A stretch of DNA of 64,000 nt from Streptomyces sp. NBC_01216 (GTDB lineage Bacteria; Actinomycetota; Actinomycetes; Streptomycetales; Streptomycetaceae), in assembly GCF_035994945.1 (NCBI RefSeq), contig NZ_CP108677.1, forward strand, positions 744,001 through 808,000, in the 5' to 3' direction. The position numbers were made by a program, and so were the translations under genes. The notes beneath the pieces are model-generated. The model was given only the letters and a program-made list of their open reading frames with translations, was not told where the DNA came from and searched no databases. Shown one piece after another: positions 25,091-34,608 of this stretch. Numbering within the stretch: position 1 is the first letter of the stretch; each line of letters opens with the position of its first letter.

Positions 25091-25864
25091 CTACAGAGCG
25101 GGATCCAACGTCAATGTGTGCACGACCTCCCAAAGGTAGGCGCGTTGCTCTCTGCGTAGCTCCACGAGGTGCACTTCGGTGATCGGCACCGCGACCGGGT
25201 CCATGTCCCGAAGTGGCAGCAGCCTGTCGCGTACGGATACGGCGGGCAGTCTTCGATTGCAGTAGGCGATCCCGATATGGGGCCTGAACACCGCCGTGCG
25301 CTTCCGGGGCGGGATTCCCACTGCGGCGCCGGCGGAGGTGAGCGCAGCATGCAGTTCCAATACCGGCTTCCACGGAGCGACGGAGTATCGGAGCGCCCCT
25401 CGGGAGGCTGTCAACGGCACTGCCTGCAGGGTGAATGCACTTCGGATTGTCCGGCGGGCAATGGCGGCGAGGGTGGCCAACTCGCTGGCTGCAACCTCTC
25501 GGACAGGCCCTAATCGGGCCACGGTGAGGTGCAGGCCGTCGTGACCGATGTCGTCGAAGGCGAGGTGCCTCAGCGTTCGCTGGCAGTGCTGAGCGTGGGG
25601 GACCAAGGCGGAGTCGGCTGGGATCGCGATCAGCCAGTAGTAGGCACGCGTCGCGTCACTCCAACCCGGCCGGTCCCAGTGGTTGACCATTTCGTCCACG
25701 GCGTCGAAGGCGGCCCAATCATGAGCGGCGATCGCAGCGACCTCAGTAGTGCTAGGCGGCGGCGTGGGCGGAAACGCCGCCGGGTCCGACATCAAGTGCA
25801 CGATCCACCCCAGTCCTCGGCACGCGGAACGTGGCAACGGCTCCGCGCCCTGCTCGTCGTCCAT
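25091..25864 (-). CDS. 2H phosphoesterase (2'-5' RNA ligase-like)
   Basis: The 257-residue protein has the two histidine motifs of the 2H superfamily: GLHLTVARLG and RPHIGIAYC, although the second is HIG rather than HxT/S. An N-terminal extension of 70 residues precedes the core, with WSDATRAYYWLIAIP leading the first strand. Members cleave 2',3'-cyclic phosphates in RNA or nucleotides. Start choice is uncertain: ATG 25864 or ATG 25792 (MSDPAAF), neither with a strong ribosome-binding site. It converges on the DUF402 gene. Confidence 0.75.
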   Translation of the reverse strand: MDDEQGAEPLPRSACRGLGWIVHLMSDPAAFPPTPPPSTTEVAAIAAHDWAAFDAVDEMVNHWDRPGWSDATRAYYWLIAIPADSALVPHAQHCQRTLRHLAFDDIGHDGLHLTVARLGPVREVAASELATLAAIARRTIRSAFTLQAVPLTASRGALRYSVAPWKPVLELHAALTSAGAAVGIPPRKRTAVFRPHIGIAYCNRRLPAVSVRDRLLPLRDMDPVAVPITEVHLVELRREQRAYLWEVVHTLTLDPAL

Positions 25865-25916
25865 CTGGTGGCAGCCGAGCGCTCAAGGGCAGATGTATCG
25901 CGACGGTGCTCGATGG

Positions 25917-26651
25917 TTATGACCGCCCGCTCGTGGTCGTGAGCTCGGAGATGCCGTCCAGCACCCGTGAGACGTCTGAGAGCGAGTCGAGTACGAGGTC
26001 GGCACCGGCCTCAGCCAGTTCGGCGGCCGTGGTCTTTCCCGATGCGACACCGATGACGGGGGCACCGCCTTCGAGGCCCGTACGGACGTCCTCGAGGGAG
26101 TCGCCGATGATCACGGTGTTCGACCGGTTGAAGGCCCTGCCGTGCTTGGCCTCGGCTCGCGTCTGTGCGACCGCGACGAGCGCCGGCCTGTGGTGGTCGT
26201 CGGATGCGAATCCGCCGATCTCCGTATCGAGTAGACCGTCCAGCTCGAAGGCCGCCAGCTTGAGTAGGGCGTTCGGTTTGAGGTTTCCGGTCACGGCTGT
26301 CGGAATGAAGTTGGGGTGGTCGTGCACCGCACGGAGAGCAGCGATGGCTCCGGGCATCAGGACACCCTGTTCACGTAGATCCTGCGTGTGAGAGGCGAGC
26401 TGCTTCGGTAGGAGTTCCACCATGCGCGGCAGCAGTGCGGCGACATCGGCTTCCAGAACTCCGTTGTCGATGAGGAGCGATCGGATCGCCAGCGGCATCG
26501 TGACGCCGGTACCGCGGGCCGGCAGGTGCTCCGCTGGCCGACCGACAACTTCTGCGAAGGTCTCCCGGTAGACCTGCCGGTCGATGTCCCCGACATACAG
26601 CAGTGTGCGGTCGATGTCCCACAGCACGAGGACCTGCTGGGCCTGCGTCAC
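25917..26651 (-). CDS. HAD superfamily hydrolase
   Basis: The 244-residue phosphatase-type HAD protein has motif I WDIDRTLL, motif II in TAVTGN, and motif IV GDSLEDVRTGLEGG. The cap inserted after motif I is helical, as in phosphoglycolate-phosphatase-like members. GTG 26651 is preceded by AAGGAG and lies two bases after the stop of the XRE/TPR gene, so the two form an operon. Substrate is unknown. Confidence 0.88.
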   Translation of the reverse strand: MTQAQQVLVLWDIDRTLLYVGDIDRQVYRETFAEVVGRPAEHLPARGTGVTMPLAIRSLLIDNGVLEADVAALLPRMVELLPKQLASHTQDLREQGVLMPGAIAALRAVHDHPNFIPTAVTGNLKPNALLKLAAFELDGLLDTEIGGFASDDHHRPALVAVAQTRAEAKHGRAFNRSNTVIIGDSLEDVRTGLEGGAPVIGVASGKTTAAELAEAGADLVLDSLSDVSRVLDGISELTTTSGRS

Positions 26652-26653
26652 GT

Positions 26654-28168
26654 TCAGCTCCTTGTACCGGTCACGAGAGCGGCGCGGTCGATCAAGTCCC
26701 GAGCGTACGGGCTTCGGCTGACCGGGGCGAGCTCGCCGAGCATGGCTTCGATGTGCTCGTTGAGCCGGGCCGACTGGAGCTGTTCGGCAAGGTCGAGCGC
26801 CTGGTGCGCCGTGGCACACCCCGCTTCGAGCTCGCCCTTTCTGAGATATGCAGACGCCGCACGGGAGAGGAACAGCGCGTTGGTGCGCTGGTCCGCAGGG
26901 TTCAGGGCCTTTCGTGCCTCGGTGAAGCTGACGGCGGCATGACGCGGATCGCCCAGGTCGAGATAGGCGCTGCCAGTCTGGCCGTGGATCTCGCCTTCGT
27001 TGATCCAGTACAGCCAGTGGGGGTCCAACTCGGAACGCCCTTGGGCACAGAGTTCGGCGGCCTCGCCGAGCGCGGCGAGTGCCGCCTTCCCTTCGCCGAG
27101 CTTGGCGTGCCCCCGTGCCTGCCGGGTCAGCAGCATGGCCTCCAGGGCGGGGGTGCCCAACGTTCTGATCTGCTCGCGGGCGGCTCGAGCTGCGGTGACC
27201 GCGCTGCGTGGCTGCCCGGTGGAGTAGCCGTGAATGGCCAGGTAGGAAAGGGCTCCAGCCCCAAGCCGGTCGTCGCCGGAGATCTTGGCCGCCCGTAGCG
27301 CCGCGAGCAGGTAGCTCTGCGCGTGATCATGTCGCCCCGAGTCGAAGGCGAACCAGCCGGTCTGCGTGGCGGTGTCGGCCACAATTCCGGCCAGCCGGCG
27401 ACCGATGTCTTCGGTGTACGACGCCTTCTGCAGAAGGCGTTTGAGCAGCTCCAGGTGTGCGTCGCCCAGCTCGCTCAGGGTGCCGCTTCCGGCGCTCGCG
27501 TCCATGATGCGCAGGCGGTCGGTGGTCGCCTGCAGGTTGTCCAGCAGTTCCGGGGAGAGCTGGCTTCCGTCTGCGGCGCGTTGGAGGGGCTCGGCCTCGG
27601 CGGTGCCCCAGTGGTGGACGAAGGCGGTGAGCGCGATGCCGCTCACCGTGAGGAACTGCCGGCGGCCAATCACGTTGCCTCCCACCGCTTGGTCCAGTGC
27701 AGCCACCATACGGGCCGCGGTCCAAGGGAGGGTGGGGTCGAGGTCGCCTGCCGACTGGTCCGAAGACCGCGGAATCGACCTGCCCGCTGGCTGAGGGAGC
27801 GGGATCTGGAGGAGCTCGGCGGGGGCTCCGAGGCCTGCAACGAATTCGATGATCTTGTCGATGTTGGTGAGGCGTCGGCTGCCGGACTCCAGCATGGATA
27901 AGAACGCCTGGCTCAGTCCCGTGAGCTGGGCCATGTCCTCCTGGCGCAGCGAGCCTCGTTGTCTGATCAGGCGGCTGGCCTTGCCGAAGTCCAACGCCGC
28001 GAGGGCCTCCCGGACACCGGCGTCGTGCCACACCCGGTCCGGAACAGCAGGTAATGCTGGGGCGGCAGGAATGAGAGCTCGGGCACACGCCGCACAGAGC
28101 CCGTCCGGGTTGTACTGGCTGAGCCGGCAGCCGCACTGATCGCAGTGTCGCAGCGCGTGCTGGGCCAC
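26654..28168 (-). CDS. XRE-family regulator with zinc-finger-like N-terminus and TPR domain
   Basis: A 504-residue streptomycete regulator. The N-terminus holds CDQCGCRL...CAAC, a four-cysteine zinc-ribbon-like motif. An XRE HTH lies at about 70-115 (QEDMAQLTGLSQAFLSMLES), and TPR-like helices span 190-500. A conserved GRRQFLTVSGIAL segment links the two, as in the SCO4441-like family. It starts at GTG 28168 after GGGGAGG. It is transcribed together with the HAD gene. The 283-bp region upstream separates it from the small membrane protein gene and would hold the divergent promoters. Confidence 0.88.
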   Translation of the reverse strand: MAQHALRHCDQCGCRLSQYNPDGLCAACARALIPAAPALPAVPDRVWHDAGVREALAALDFGKASRLIRQRGSLRQEDMAQLTGLSQAFLSMLESGSRRLTNIDKIIEFVAGLGAPAELLQIPLPQPAGRSIPRSSDQSAGDLDPTLPWTAARMVAALDQAVGGNVIGRRQFLTVSGIALTAFVHHWGTAEAEPLQRAADGSQLSPELLDNLQATTDRLRIMDASAGSGTLSELGDAHLELLKRLLQKASYTEDIGRRLAGIVADTATQTGWFAFDSGRHDHAQSYLLAALRAAKISGDDRLGAGALSYLAIHGYSTGQPRSAVTAARAAREQIRTLGTPALEAMLLTRQARGHAKLGEGKAALAALGEAAELCAQGRSELDPHWLYWINEGEIHGQTGSAYLDLGDPRHAAVSFTEARKALNPADQRTNALFLSRAASAYLRKGELEAGCATAHQALDLAEQLQSARLNEHIEAMLGELAPVSRSPYARDLIDRAALVTGTRS

Positions 28169-28451
28169 CTTTACCTCCCCACCGAGAACGCGCCAGGCGA
28201 CTGAACAGCCCGTCGAAGTCCGAGATCACCCCAGTGATATCACTCGCGGAATGTGCGCGCCGGATGTTTCCCGGTCACCCTTGTGCCTCAATCAGCCGCT
28301 GCCAGGGCCGATTGCCACTTGTAGCACCAGCTCGTCCGATCCGCTGCACCGCTGACGCCCATTCGTCGGCATGCGGCCCGGGAGGGCGTCGGGAGCTCCT
28401 TGGCCAGGGTTTGGACAGGCGCATCGAGTCTCATCTGCCGTCGGGGAGGGG

Positions 28452-28655
28452 GTGCACATCGTGGCGGTCAACGTCTCCGCCGTCGTGCTGCTCGCGGTTC
28501 TCGTTGTCGTGTTCGTCAAGAAGGGCGGGTTGAAGGCTGGCCACGCTGTCGTGTGCACCCTCCTGGGGTTCTACCTGGCCAGTTCCTCGATGGCTCCCGC
28601 GATCTCCGAGGTCGCGGCGAACCTCGCACGCCTGATCAGCGGCATCAAGTTTTAG
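28452..28655 (+). CDS. Small two-helix membrane protein
   Basis: A 67-residue product starts at GTG 28452 after GGGGAGGG. It has two hydrophobic segments, VSAVVLLAVLVVVFV and HAVVCTLLGFYLASSSM, separated by a basic KKGGLK turn, and a short helical tail. Short proteins of this type are frequent in streptomycete mobile or accessory regions, but no function is known to me. Confidence 0.65.
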   Translation: MHIVAVNVSAVVLLAVLVVVFVKKGGLKAGHAVVCTLLGFYLASSSMAPAISEVAANLARLISGIKF

Positions 28656-28847
28656 GGAGAAGCCGGTCCCCGACTGCTCCCTGCTGCGCAGCAGTCCCGT
28701 CCACCACCAACGTCGCTCTTCGCCAAGGAAGCATTCGATGACCGAGAAATGCATGGCTCTCCCCCGCGCCACGGGCGAGGGCATGAGGCTTCAGTCTTCC
28801 CGGCTGTCGGCTGCGAGCGGCGACCACCGTGGTCTCGAGGCGCGCTG

Positions 28848-29864
28848 ATGCGCCCGGTGTACCACCCGGCCGGCACTGACGAGTCCCTCGGCATGGCCAT
28901 GGTCGAGTTGCAGGCCGGTCGGTGGAGGCCGGCGCGCGACTTGCTGACCGTGACTGGTGAGCGTTGGGCTCTGCGAACCTCGCGTACGCAGGTGCTGGCA
29001 GTCGCGGCAGCCCACTCCGACATCGTGGGGGTGTGGCTGGCGGAGGAGCCGGACAGCTACGACGCGCAGGTGATGCGTGCCCGCGTTTCGGTGGAGCGGG
29101 CCTTGCGCGCCCATCACCAGCGGCACGTAAGTGCTGTGGCGCTGGAGGAGGCAGGACGGCACGCCGCCCTGTTGGCAGCGCATCGCGAGCCTCGGGACCC
29201 CGTGCCGTGGGTGTGTCTGCTCGCCCTCGCCCAGGTCGACGAGGGCCAGTTGCGGCGGGAGCACCGTGAGCACTCGGCGGAGCCGATGCTGCCGACCGGG
29301 CCATGGGGGCTGCTGCACGGGGTCAGTCAGCGCGATCCGTATAACCGGGAGGCGTTCCACCGGGTGCTGCAGTTCATGCTGGCCCGTCCTGTCCCCGCAG
29401 CAGCCTCCCTCGCCTCGGTGTTCGACTTCGGCCGCTGGGTGGCCTCGTGGACTCCGGCGGGCTCTCCGCTGCTGCTTTTGCCGTTGTACGCGTTGGTCGA
29501 GCAGTGTCGGCAGCGATCCGACTGGCACCGCACCGATCCGCTGTGGCGGCGGCAGTGGGCTGATGAGCCAACGATCACGTACACGCTCAAGGCGTTTCAC
29601 CACTGGTTCCGGGAGTCGGACGCTGCTGTGCGGTCGGTGATGGATCTACATCACCTCGCGTACGCCTTGTGGGCGGGCCACCGGTTCGTGGAGGCCGCCG
29701 AGGTATTCATGGCGGTAGGCGCGTACGCCGCCCGCGAGCCGTGGGCGTCCGTCCACGAGCAGCCGAGTCGGCCCGATGGCGGCGAAGCGCTACTACTGCG
29801 GGCCCGCCGGGAGTCCTTGTCCTTCGCTTGTACCCATGCACCTCGTGCCGGGCCATCGCTCTGA
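28848..29864 (+). CDS. Helical protein of unknown function
   Basis: A 338-residue soluble protein rich in Ala, Arg and Trp with repeating helical character, resembling a TPR-like or alpha-solenoid fold (ESLGMAMVELQAGRW..., VERALRAHHQRH..., GLLHGVSQRDPYNREAFHRV). I do not recognise a catalytic motif. The ATG at 28848 is chosen because similarity of amino-acid composition starts here; the frame is open about 100 bp further upstream. It is followed by the permease gene after 76 bp. Confidence 0.6.
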   Translation: MRPVYHPAGTDESLGMAMVELQAGRWRPARDLLTVTGERWALRTSRTQVLAVAAAHSDIVGVWLAEEPDSYDAQVMRARVSVERALRAHHQRHVSAVALEEAGRHAALLAAHREPRDPVPWVCLLALAQVDEGQLRREHREHSAEPMLPTGPWGLLHGVSQRDPYNREAFHRVLQFMLARPVPAAASLASVFDFGRWVASWTPAGSPLLLLPLYALVEQCRQRSDWHRTDPLWRRQWADEPTITYTLKAFHHWFRESDAAVRSVMDLHHLAYALWAGHRFVEAAEVFMAVGAYAAREPWASVHEQPSRPDGGEALLLRARRESLSFACTHAPRAGPSL

Positions 29865-29940
29865 CTTGGGCAGACCGCGCCGCTTGGCGCACTCCTGAAT
29901 TCCCGTACCCGTTCAACCTATCTCCTACGGAGGCCCCCCA

Positions 29941-31476
29941 GTGTTACCAATACGCCGGTCTCACCGCGCCACCGGGAACACCGCCGACGACGCGTACCTG
30001 CGGGAACTGGGCTACGAGCCGGTACTGGCCCGCCGCATGGGCCCGTTCGGCAACTTCGCCATCAGCTTCTCAGTGATCTCCGTGCTGAGCGGCTGCATGA
30101 CCCTGTACGGCTTCGGTCTCGCGACCGGGGGCCCCGCCGTGATGATGTGGGGCTGGATCGCCGTCGGCGCCATGGTGATGCTCGTCGGAGCCGGCCTCGC
30201 TGAGGTCACCTCCGCGTACCCCACCTCCGGCGCCCTCTACTACCAGGCCGAGCAGCTCGGTGGCCGCAAATGGGGCTGGTACACCGGCTGGCTCAACCTG
30301 CTCGGTCTGCTCGGTGCGATCGCCGGCATCGACTACGGCGCCGCGCTGTTCACCGGCGCCTTCTTGAACCTGCAGTTCGGCTTCGTCCCGACGCCGGGCA
30401 AGATCATGGCGATCTACTTCTGCATCCTCGCGCTGCACGCCACGCTGAACCTCTTCGGTGTCCGGCTGGTAAGCATCTTGAACTCCATCAGCGTGTGGTG
30501 GCACTTGGGCGGGGTCGCCGTGATCGTCGGCGCGCTGGCGATCGTGCCATCCCACCACCAGTCGCCGTCCTTCGTCTTCGGGGAGTTCGTCAACAACACC
30601 GGCTGGTCCGGCTCGCTGTACGTAGTGCTGATCGGGCTGCTGCTCGCCCAGTACACCTTCAGCGGGTACGACGCCTCCGCGCACCTGTCAGAGGAGACCA
30701 CCAACGCGCAGGTCTCCGCCTCCCGCGGAATCATGCGGGCGATCGGCTGGTCGTGGCTGGCCGGGTTCGTGCTGCTGGCCGGACTGACCTTCGCCATCCA
30801 GGATTACGCCGCCACCCAGGCCAGCGCCACCGGGGTGCCGCCGGCGCAGATCTTCCTCGACGCCCTCGGCGTCGCCGGCGCGAAGGCCCTGCTGCTGGTG
30901 GTGATCGTCGCGCAACTGTTCTGCGGCAACGCCGAGACGGCCGCAGCCAGCCGGATGGTGTTCGCCTTCTCCCGCGACGGGGCACTGCCCGGGTCGAAGC
31001 TGTGGCGTCACGTCGATGCCCGCACCGGCACCCCGACCCGCGCGGTGTGGCTGTCGGTCGGCGCTGCCGCGGTCCTGGCGCTGCCGTCGCTGTACAGCCC
31101 GACCGCGTACGCCGCCGTCACCGCGATCAACGTCATCGGGATCACGCCCGCCTACGCCATCCCCATCTATCTGCGGATCCGCAACCGCCACCGCTTCCAG
31201 CCCGGCCCCTGGAACCTCGGCCGCTGGGGCGTGCCCGTCGGCGCGATCGCCGTGACCTGGGTGGTCTTCGTGACCGTGCTGTTCTGCCTCCCCCAGTCCC
31301 GGCCCGAGACCGGTCTCGTCTCCGTGACCACGTTCAACTACGCACCCATCGCCCTGCTGGTCGTCCTCACCCTGGCCACCGTGTGGTGGCGCGTTGCGGG
31401 ACGCGACTACAAGGTGCCGACCGCGACGGCCGACGCGGGCTCGGGCATGGCCCGCATCCAGGAAGAGGTCGTGTGA
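29941..31476 (+). CDS. APC-superfamily amino-acid permease
   Basis: The 511-residue membrane protein has about twelve hydrophobic segments. The N-terminal GNFAISFSVISVLSGCMTLY and GLAEVTSAYPTSGALYYQAE blocks are characteristic of the amino acid/choline transporter (ACT) group that includes GABA permeases and BAT1. It starts at GTG 29941 after ACGGAGG. The stop overlaps the ATG of the glutamine-synthetase-like gene, so uptake and gamma-glutamylation of an amine or amino acid are probably coupled. Confidence 0.9.
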   Translation: MLPIRRSHRATGNTADDAYLRELGYEPVLARRMGPFGNFAISFSVISVLSGCMTLYGFGLATGGPAVMMWGWIAVGAMVMLVGAGLAEVTSAYPTSGALYYQAEQLGGRKWGWYTGWLNLLGLLGAIAGIDYGAALFTGAFLNLQFGFVPTPGKIMAIYFCILALHATLNLFGVRLVSILNSISVWWHLGGVAVIVGALAIVPSHHQSPSFVFGEFVNNTGWSGSLYVVLIGLLLAQYTFSGYDASAHLSEETTNAQVSASRGIMRAIGWSWLAGFVLLAGLTFAIQDYAATQASATGVPPAQIFLDALGVAGAKALLLVVIVAQLFCGNAETAAASRMVFAFSRDGALPGSKLWRHVDARTGTPTRAVWLSVGAAAVLALPSLYSPTAYAAVTAINVIGITPAYAIPIYLRIRNRHRFQPGPWNLGRWGVPVGAIAVTWVVFVTVLFCLPQSRPETGLVSVTTFNYAPIALLVVLTLATVWWRVAGRDYKVPTATADAGSGMARIQEEVV

Positions 31477-32921
31477 TGACCACTCTGTCCACCCAGACCG
31501 GAGCAACGCCGCGCCCGAGCAGCCCGCCGCAGAGTGAAGCCGATACCGCCTCGAACGCCCCGCAGCGGCCGGCCCGGGCGTTCAGCGTCGACGAGCTGCG
31601 CAAGGCCGTCGCAGCTGGCGTGATCGACACCATCCTCCTCGCCGTGCCGGACCTGCAGGGCCGCCTCAAGGGCAAACGGTACGGGGCGCGGCACTTCCTC
31701 GACCGCGTCCTCGACGGCGGTGCGGAAATGTGCGCCTACCTCCTGGCCACCGACGTCGACATGACGCCCGCCGACGGATTCGCCCTCACGTCCTGGACGA
31801 GCGGGTACGAGGACATGACGGTCGTACCGGACCCCTCGACGTTGCGGACCCTGCCGTGGATGCCGCGCACCGCGCTCATCCTCGGCAACGCGATCGGTCT
31901 CGACGAGGAGCCCATCGAAATTGCGCCGCGGCAGATTCTGCGCCACCAGCTGACCCGGCTTGCCGCCCACGGGCTGCACGCCCAGGCCGGCCTGGAGACC
32001 GAGTTCATGCTCTACCGCGGCACCAACACCCCAACCGCCGGCATCGGCCCTGGCGGACTCACGCCGGTGACCGAGGAGAACCTGGACTACGCCCTCGACC
32101 ACACGCCAGACACCGACCGGCTCTTCCGCCGCCTACAGGGATCGCTGTCCAAGGCGGGCATGCCCGTCGAGGCGATCAAGACCGAAGGCGCCCCGGGTCA
32201 GGTCGAGGTCACCTTCCCCTACGGCCCCGCGCTGCCCGCGTGCGACAACCACCTCGTCTTCAAGCACGCCGTGCGCACCCTTGCTGGCCGCTCCAGCATG
32301 ACGGCCACGTTCATGGCCTCCCCCCAGACCGGGCTGGCCAGCGGTCTCCACCTGCACATCTCCCTCACGCGCAGTGGTAACCCGATGATCACCGATCCGA
32401 CCGGACGGCTGTCGGAGATCGGCGAGCAGGCCATCGCCGGGCTGCTGACAGCGCTGCCGGGGCTCGCCCCGCTCTACGCGCCGAACGTCAACTCCTATAA
32501 GCGGTACGTGCCGGGCTCCTTCGCCCCCACTCGCATGACGTGGGGGTGGGACAACCGCACCTGCGCCGTGCGGGTCACTGGCCACGGGCCGGGCGTGCAC
32601 CTGGAGATACGCGTGCCGGGAGCGGACGCGAACCCGTACCTCGCTCTCTCCGCCGCGCTCGCTTCGATCATCCACGGCATCGAGCGGCAGCTCACCCCGC
32701 CGGCACCCTGCACCGCCAACGCCTACGAGGCCACCGACGCGGCTCTCCTGCCCCTCACCCTCGATCAGGCCCGCTCCGCGTTCCGACACAGCCCCATCGC
32801 CCAGGAGGCGCTCGGGAAGGACGTGGTCGAGCACTACGCCCACCTCGCGCAACTCGAACTCGACCACCACCGCGGCATCGTCACCGACACGGAACAGGCT
32901 CGCTGGTTCACCCGCGCCTGA
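31476..32921 (+). CDS. Glutamine-synthetase-like enzyme (gamma-glutamyl-amine ligase type)
   Basis: The 481-residue protein has the GS catalytic domain: GLETEFMLYR (metal-binding Glu), EGAPGQVEVTF, GLHLHISL (equivalent to the HxH segment), YVPGSFAPTRMTWGWDNRT, and EIRVPGADANPYLA. The N-terminal beta-grasp region is VPDLQGRLKGKRYGARHFL. The RxxxR loop for ammonia assimilation differs from GlnA, as in streptomycete GlnA2/A3/A4-type and bacterial gamma-glutamyl-polyamine synthetases. Next to a permease it probably glutamylates an imported amine. Confidence 0.88.
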   Translation: MTTLSTQTGATPRPSSPPQSEADTASNAPQRPARAFSVDELRKAVAAGVIDTILLAVPDLQGRLKGKRYGARHFLDRVLDGGAEMCAYLLATDVDMTPADGFALTSWTSGYEDMTVVPDPSTLRTLPWMPRTALILGNAIGLDEEPIEIAPRQILRHQLTRLAAHGLHAQAGLETEFMLYRGTNTPTAGIGPGGLTPVTEENLDYALDHTPDTDRLFRRLQGSLSKAGMPVEAIKTEGAPGQVEVTFPYGPALPACDNHLVFKHAVRTLAGRSSMTATFMASPQTGLASGLHLHISLTRSGNPMITDPTGRLSEIGEQAIAGLLTALPGLAPLYAPNVNSYKRYVPGSFAPTRMTWGWDNRTCAVRVTGHGPGVHLEIRVPGADANPYLALSAALASIIHGIERQLTPPAPCTANAYEATDAALLPLTLDQARSAFRHSPIAQEALGKDVVEHYAHLAQLELDHHRGIVTDTEQARWFTRA

Positions 32922-33026
32922 TCCCGCCGCACCAAGACCAGACTCCGGCCGGGAGAGTTCCCCCTCGGCCGGGGTCTGCCCCACCGGCACCACCACCACG
33001 CCGCCGCCGAAACGAAAGGCCCGTTC

Positions 33027-33500
33027 ATGCCCGCACGGCCCGCCACGGCCGCCTCACATCCGACCCCGGCACAGGTGAAGATCGCCGGAACCCTCGCCCA
33101 GGGCATGAGTACCGCCAAGGCGGCAGCCGAACTGGGCCTCGCCGAGGGCACCGTCGCGATCCAGATGTCGCACGGGAACCGGAGGGCCGGAGTACGCCAC
33201 CGTCACGCCCTGGTCCACGCGTGCTACGTCACCGAGCAGCTGCCTCGGCCGGGGCCGACAGCACCACCGCCCGGCGGTATCGACGACATCGAGACCAAGA
33301 TCCTCTGGTCGCTCGCCCTGGACGGTACGTACGCCGAGATCGCGCAACACTGCGGCCTCCCCCACGACTCCATGAAGAAGCGGATCCGAGCGCTGCGCGC
33401 ACGCTGGGGCGCCGAGCACGACCCGCACCTGATCACCCTCGGCTGGCTGTTCGGCGTACTCGATGCCTCCCACGGAACCGGCGGCCACCAGGTGGCATAA
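33027..33500 (+). CDS. Small HTH regulator, paralogue B
   Basis: A 157-residue protein with the same plan as the product at 23877: an HTH near residues 11-55 (LTPAQ replaced by PTPAQVKIAGTLAQGMSTAK), then ALVHACYVTEQLPRP, a second helical repeat (DSMKKRIRALRARW) and DPHLITLGWLFGVLD. It lies between the glutamine-synthetase-like gene and an APH-like kinase, on the same strand with short gaps. A local regulator role is inferred. Confidence 0.7.
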   Translation: MPARPATAASHPTPAQVKIAGTLAQGMSTAKAAAELGLAEGTVAIQMSHGNRRAGVRHRHALVHACYVTEQLPRPGPTAPPPGGIDDIETKILWSLALDGTYAEIAQHCGLPHDSMKKRIRALRARWGAEHDPHLITLGWLFGVLDASHGTGGHQVA

Positions 33501-33631
33501 CCGCAGACTGGCCACGTTGTCAGCGGCCCTTGGCAAGCTACTCCCCCACACAACAAGACGACACTGCGCACCCGATCCATCACTTCGTGTGATCACTCTG
33601 GGTGGGTGGCCAATTGGAAGGGTGCATCGGC

Positions 33632-34501
33632 ATGACCGACATCCCCGCGAGGGTCGAAGACCTGATCACCACGGTGACCGGCCCCTTCGAGTTCATCGCC
33701 GAGCATTCGTGGCCGGGCCCCGACCGCCCCCGAGTCTGGGAAGTACGAGGCAGTGACGGCCAGCGGCGGTTCGTGAAGCGGCATGCCGGTCCGCAGGGGC
33801 ACCGCCGCGAGGTTGAGGCCTACCAGCGGTGGACCCACTGCCTCGGTGCGGGGCGCGCTCCCACGCTGGTCGCGGCCGACACTGAAGCGCGGGCCATCGT
33901 GATCACGCCGGTCGCCGGCCGCAGCGTCCGCAGCCACCCTCTGGACGGCAAGGAGGAGCTGGAGGCATACCAGCAGGCCGGCTACCTGCTGGCACTGCTC
34001 CATTCAGTTCCCACCGGCACGGCCTCGCACATAGCCGGGGGCGAGGACGAGTGGGAGGCAGCCGTGGAGAAGATGCTCACCGGCGCCGCGCTCTACCTGC
34101 CGGCCGATGTCGGCTTGATGCTCCGCGACCTCACCCGGGAGCGCCCCGGCGAGCTGCCGGCGCACGTGTCCCATGCCGACTACCAGCCCAGGAACTGGCT
34201 GTGGGACAGCACCACCCGGACCCTACGCCTGATCGACTTCGAGCGGAACCGGCCGGCGCCAGCCGTCGAGGACCTCGTCCACCTCGCTGCAGGGGCCTGG
34301 AGCGAGGACCCCGCTCTGCGGGACGCCTTCCTCCACGGCTTCGGGCGCGCACTGACCGGACGCGAAGAAGGTGCCCTTCGGTACCTGACCGCTCTGGACG
34401 CCGTGAGCGGCCTGGTCCGAGGCCATGACTCCGACGACGACTTCCTGAGAGCACGTGCCCGCCGAACCCTGAACCTGCTCATCCAGGAAGGTCGCCCATG
34501 A
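33632..34501 (+). CDS. Aminoglycoside-phosphotransferase family kinase
   Basis: The 289-residue protein has the APH catalytic loop HADYQPRNWLWD followed by LIDFERNRP, with the Asp and Asn of the family in place, and RRFVKRHAG supplying the ATP lysine. The fold is that of choline/homoserine/aminoglycoside kinases, and the true substrate is unknown. It starts at ATG 33632, 12 bases after GGAAG; an upstream in-frame start at 33602 is less likely. Confidence 0.85.
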   Translation: MTDIPARVEDLITTVTGPFEFIAEHSWPGPDRPRVWEVRGSDGQRRFVKRHAGPQGHRREVEAYQRWTHCLGAGRAPTLVAADTEARAIVITPVAGRSVRSHPLDGKEELEAYQQAGYLLALLHSVPTGTASHIAGGEDEWEAAVEKMLTGAALYLPADVGLMLRDLTRERPGELPAHVSHADYQPRNWLWDSTTRTLRLIDFERNRPAPAVEDLVHLAAGAWSEDPALRDAFLHGFGRALTGREEGALRYLTALDAVSGLVRGHDSDDDFLRARARRTLNLLIQEGRP

Positions 34502-34608
34502 CCTGACCGAGGGTCCTCCCCCGGCCCGCCCAGCCCGCGCCCCTCACGGGACCAGAAAACCCGTCAGCCCCGTTCTCGGCCGTCCCACCCACTCCCTGCG
34601 AGGTCACT

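Noticed and set aside
30270..31475. Long plus-strand extension upstream of the glutamine-synthetase-like gene
   Set aside because: It lies inside the permease gene in another frame; the ATG at 31476 overlapping the permease stop is the natural start.
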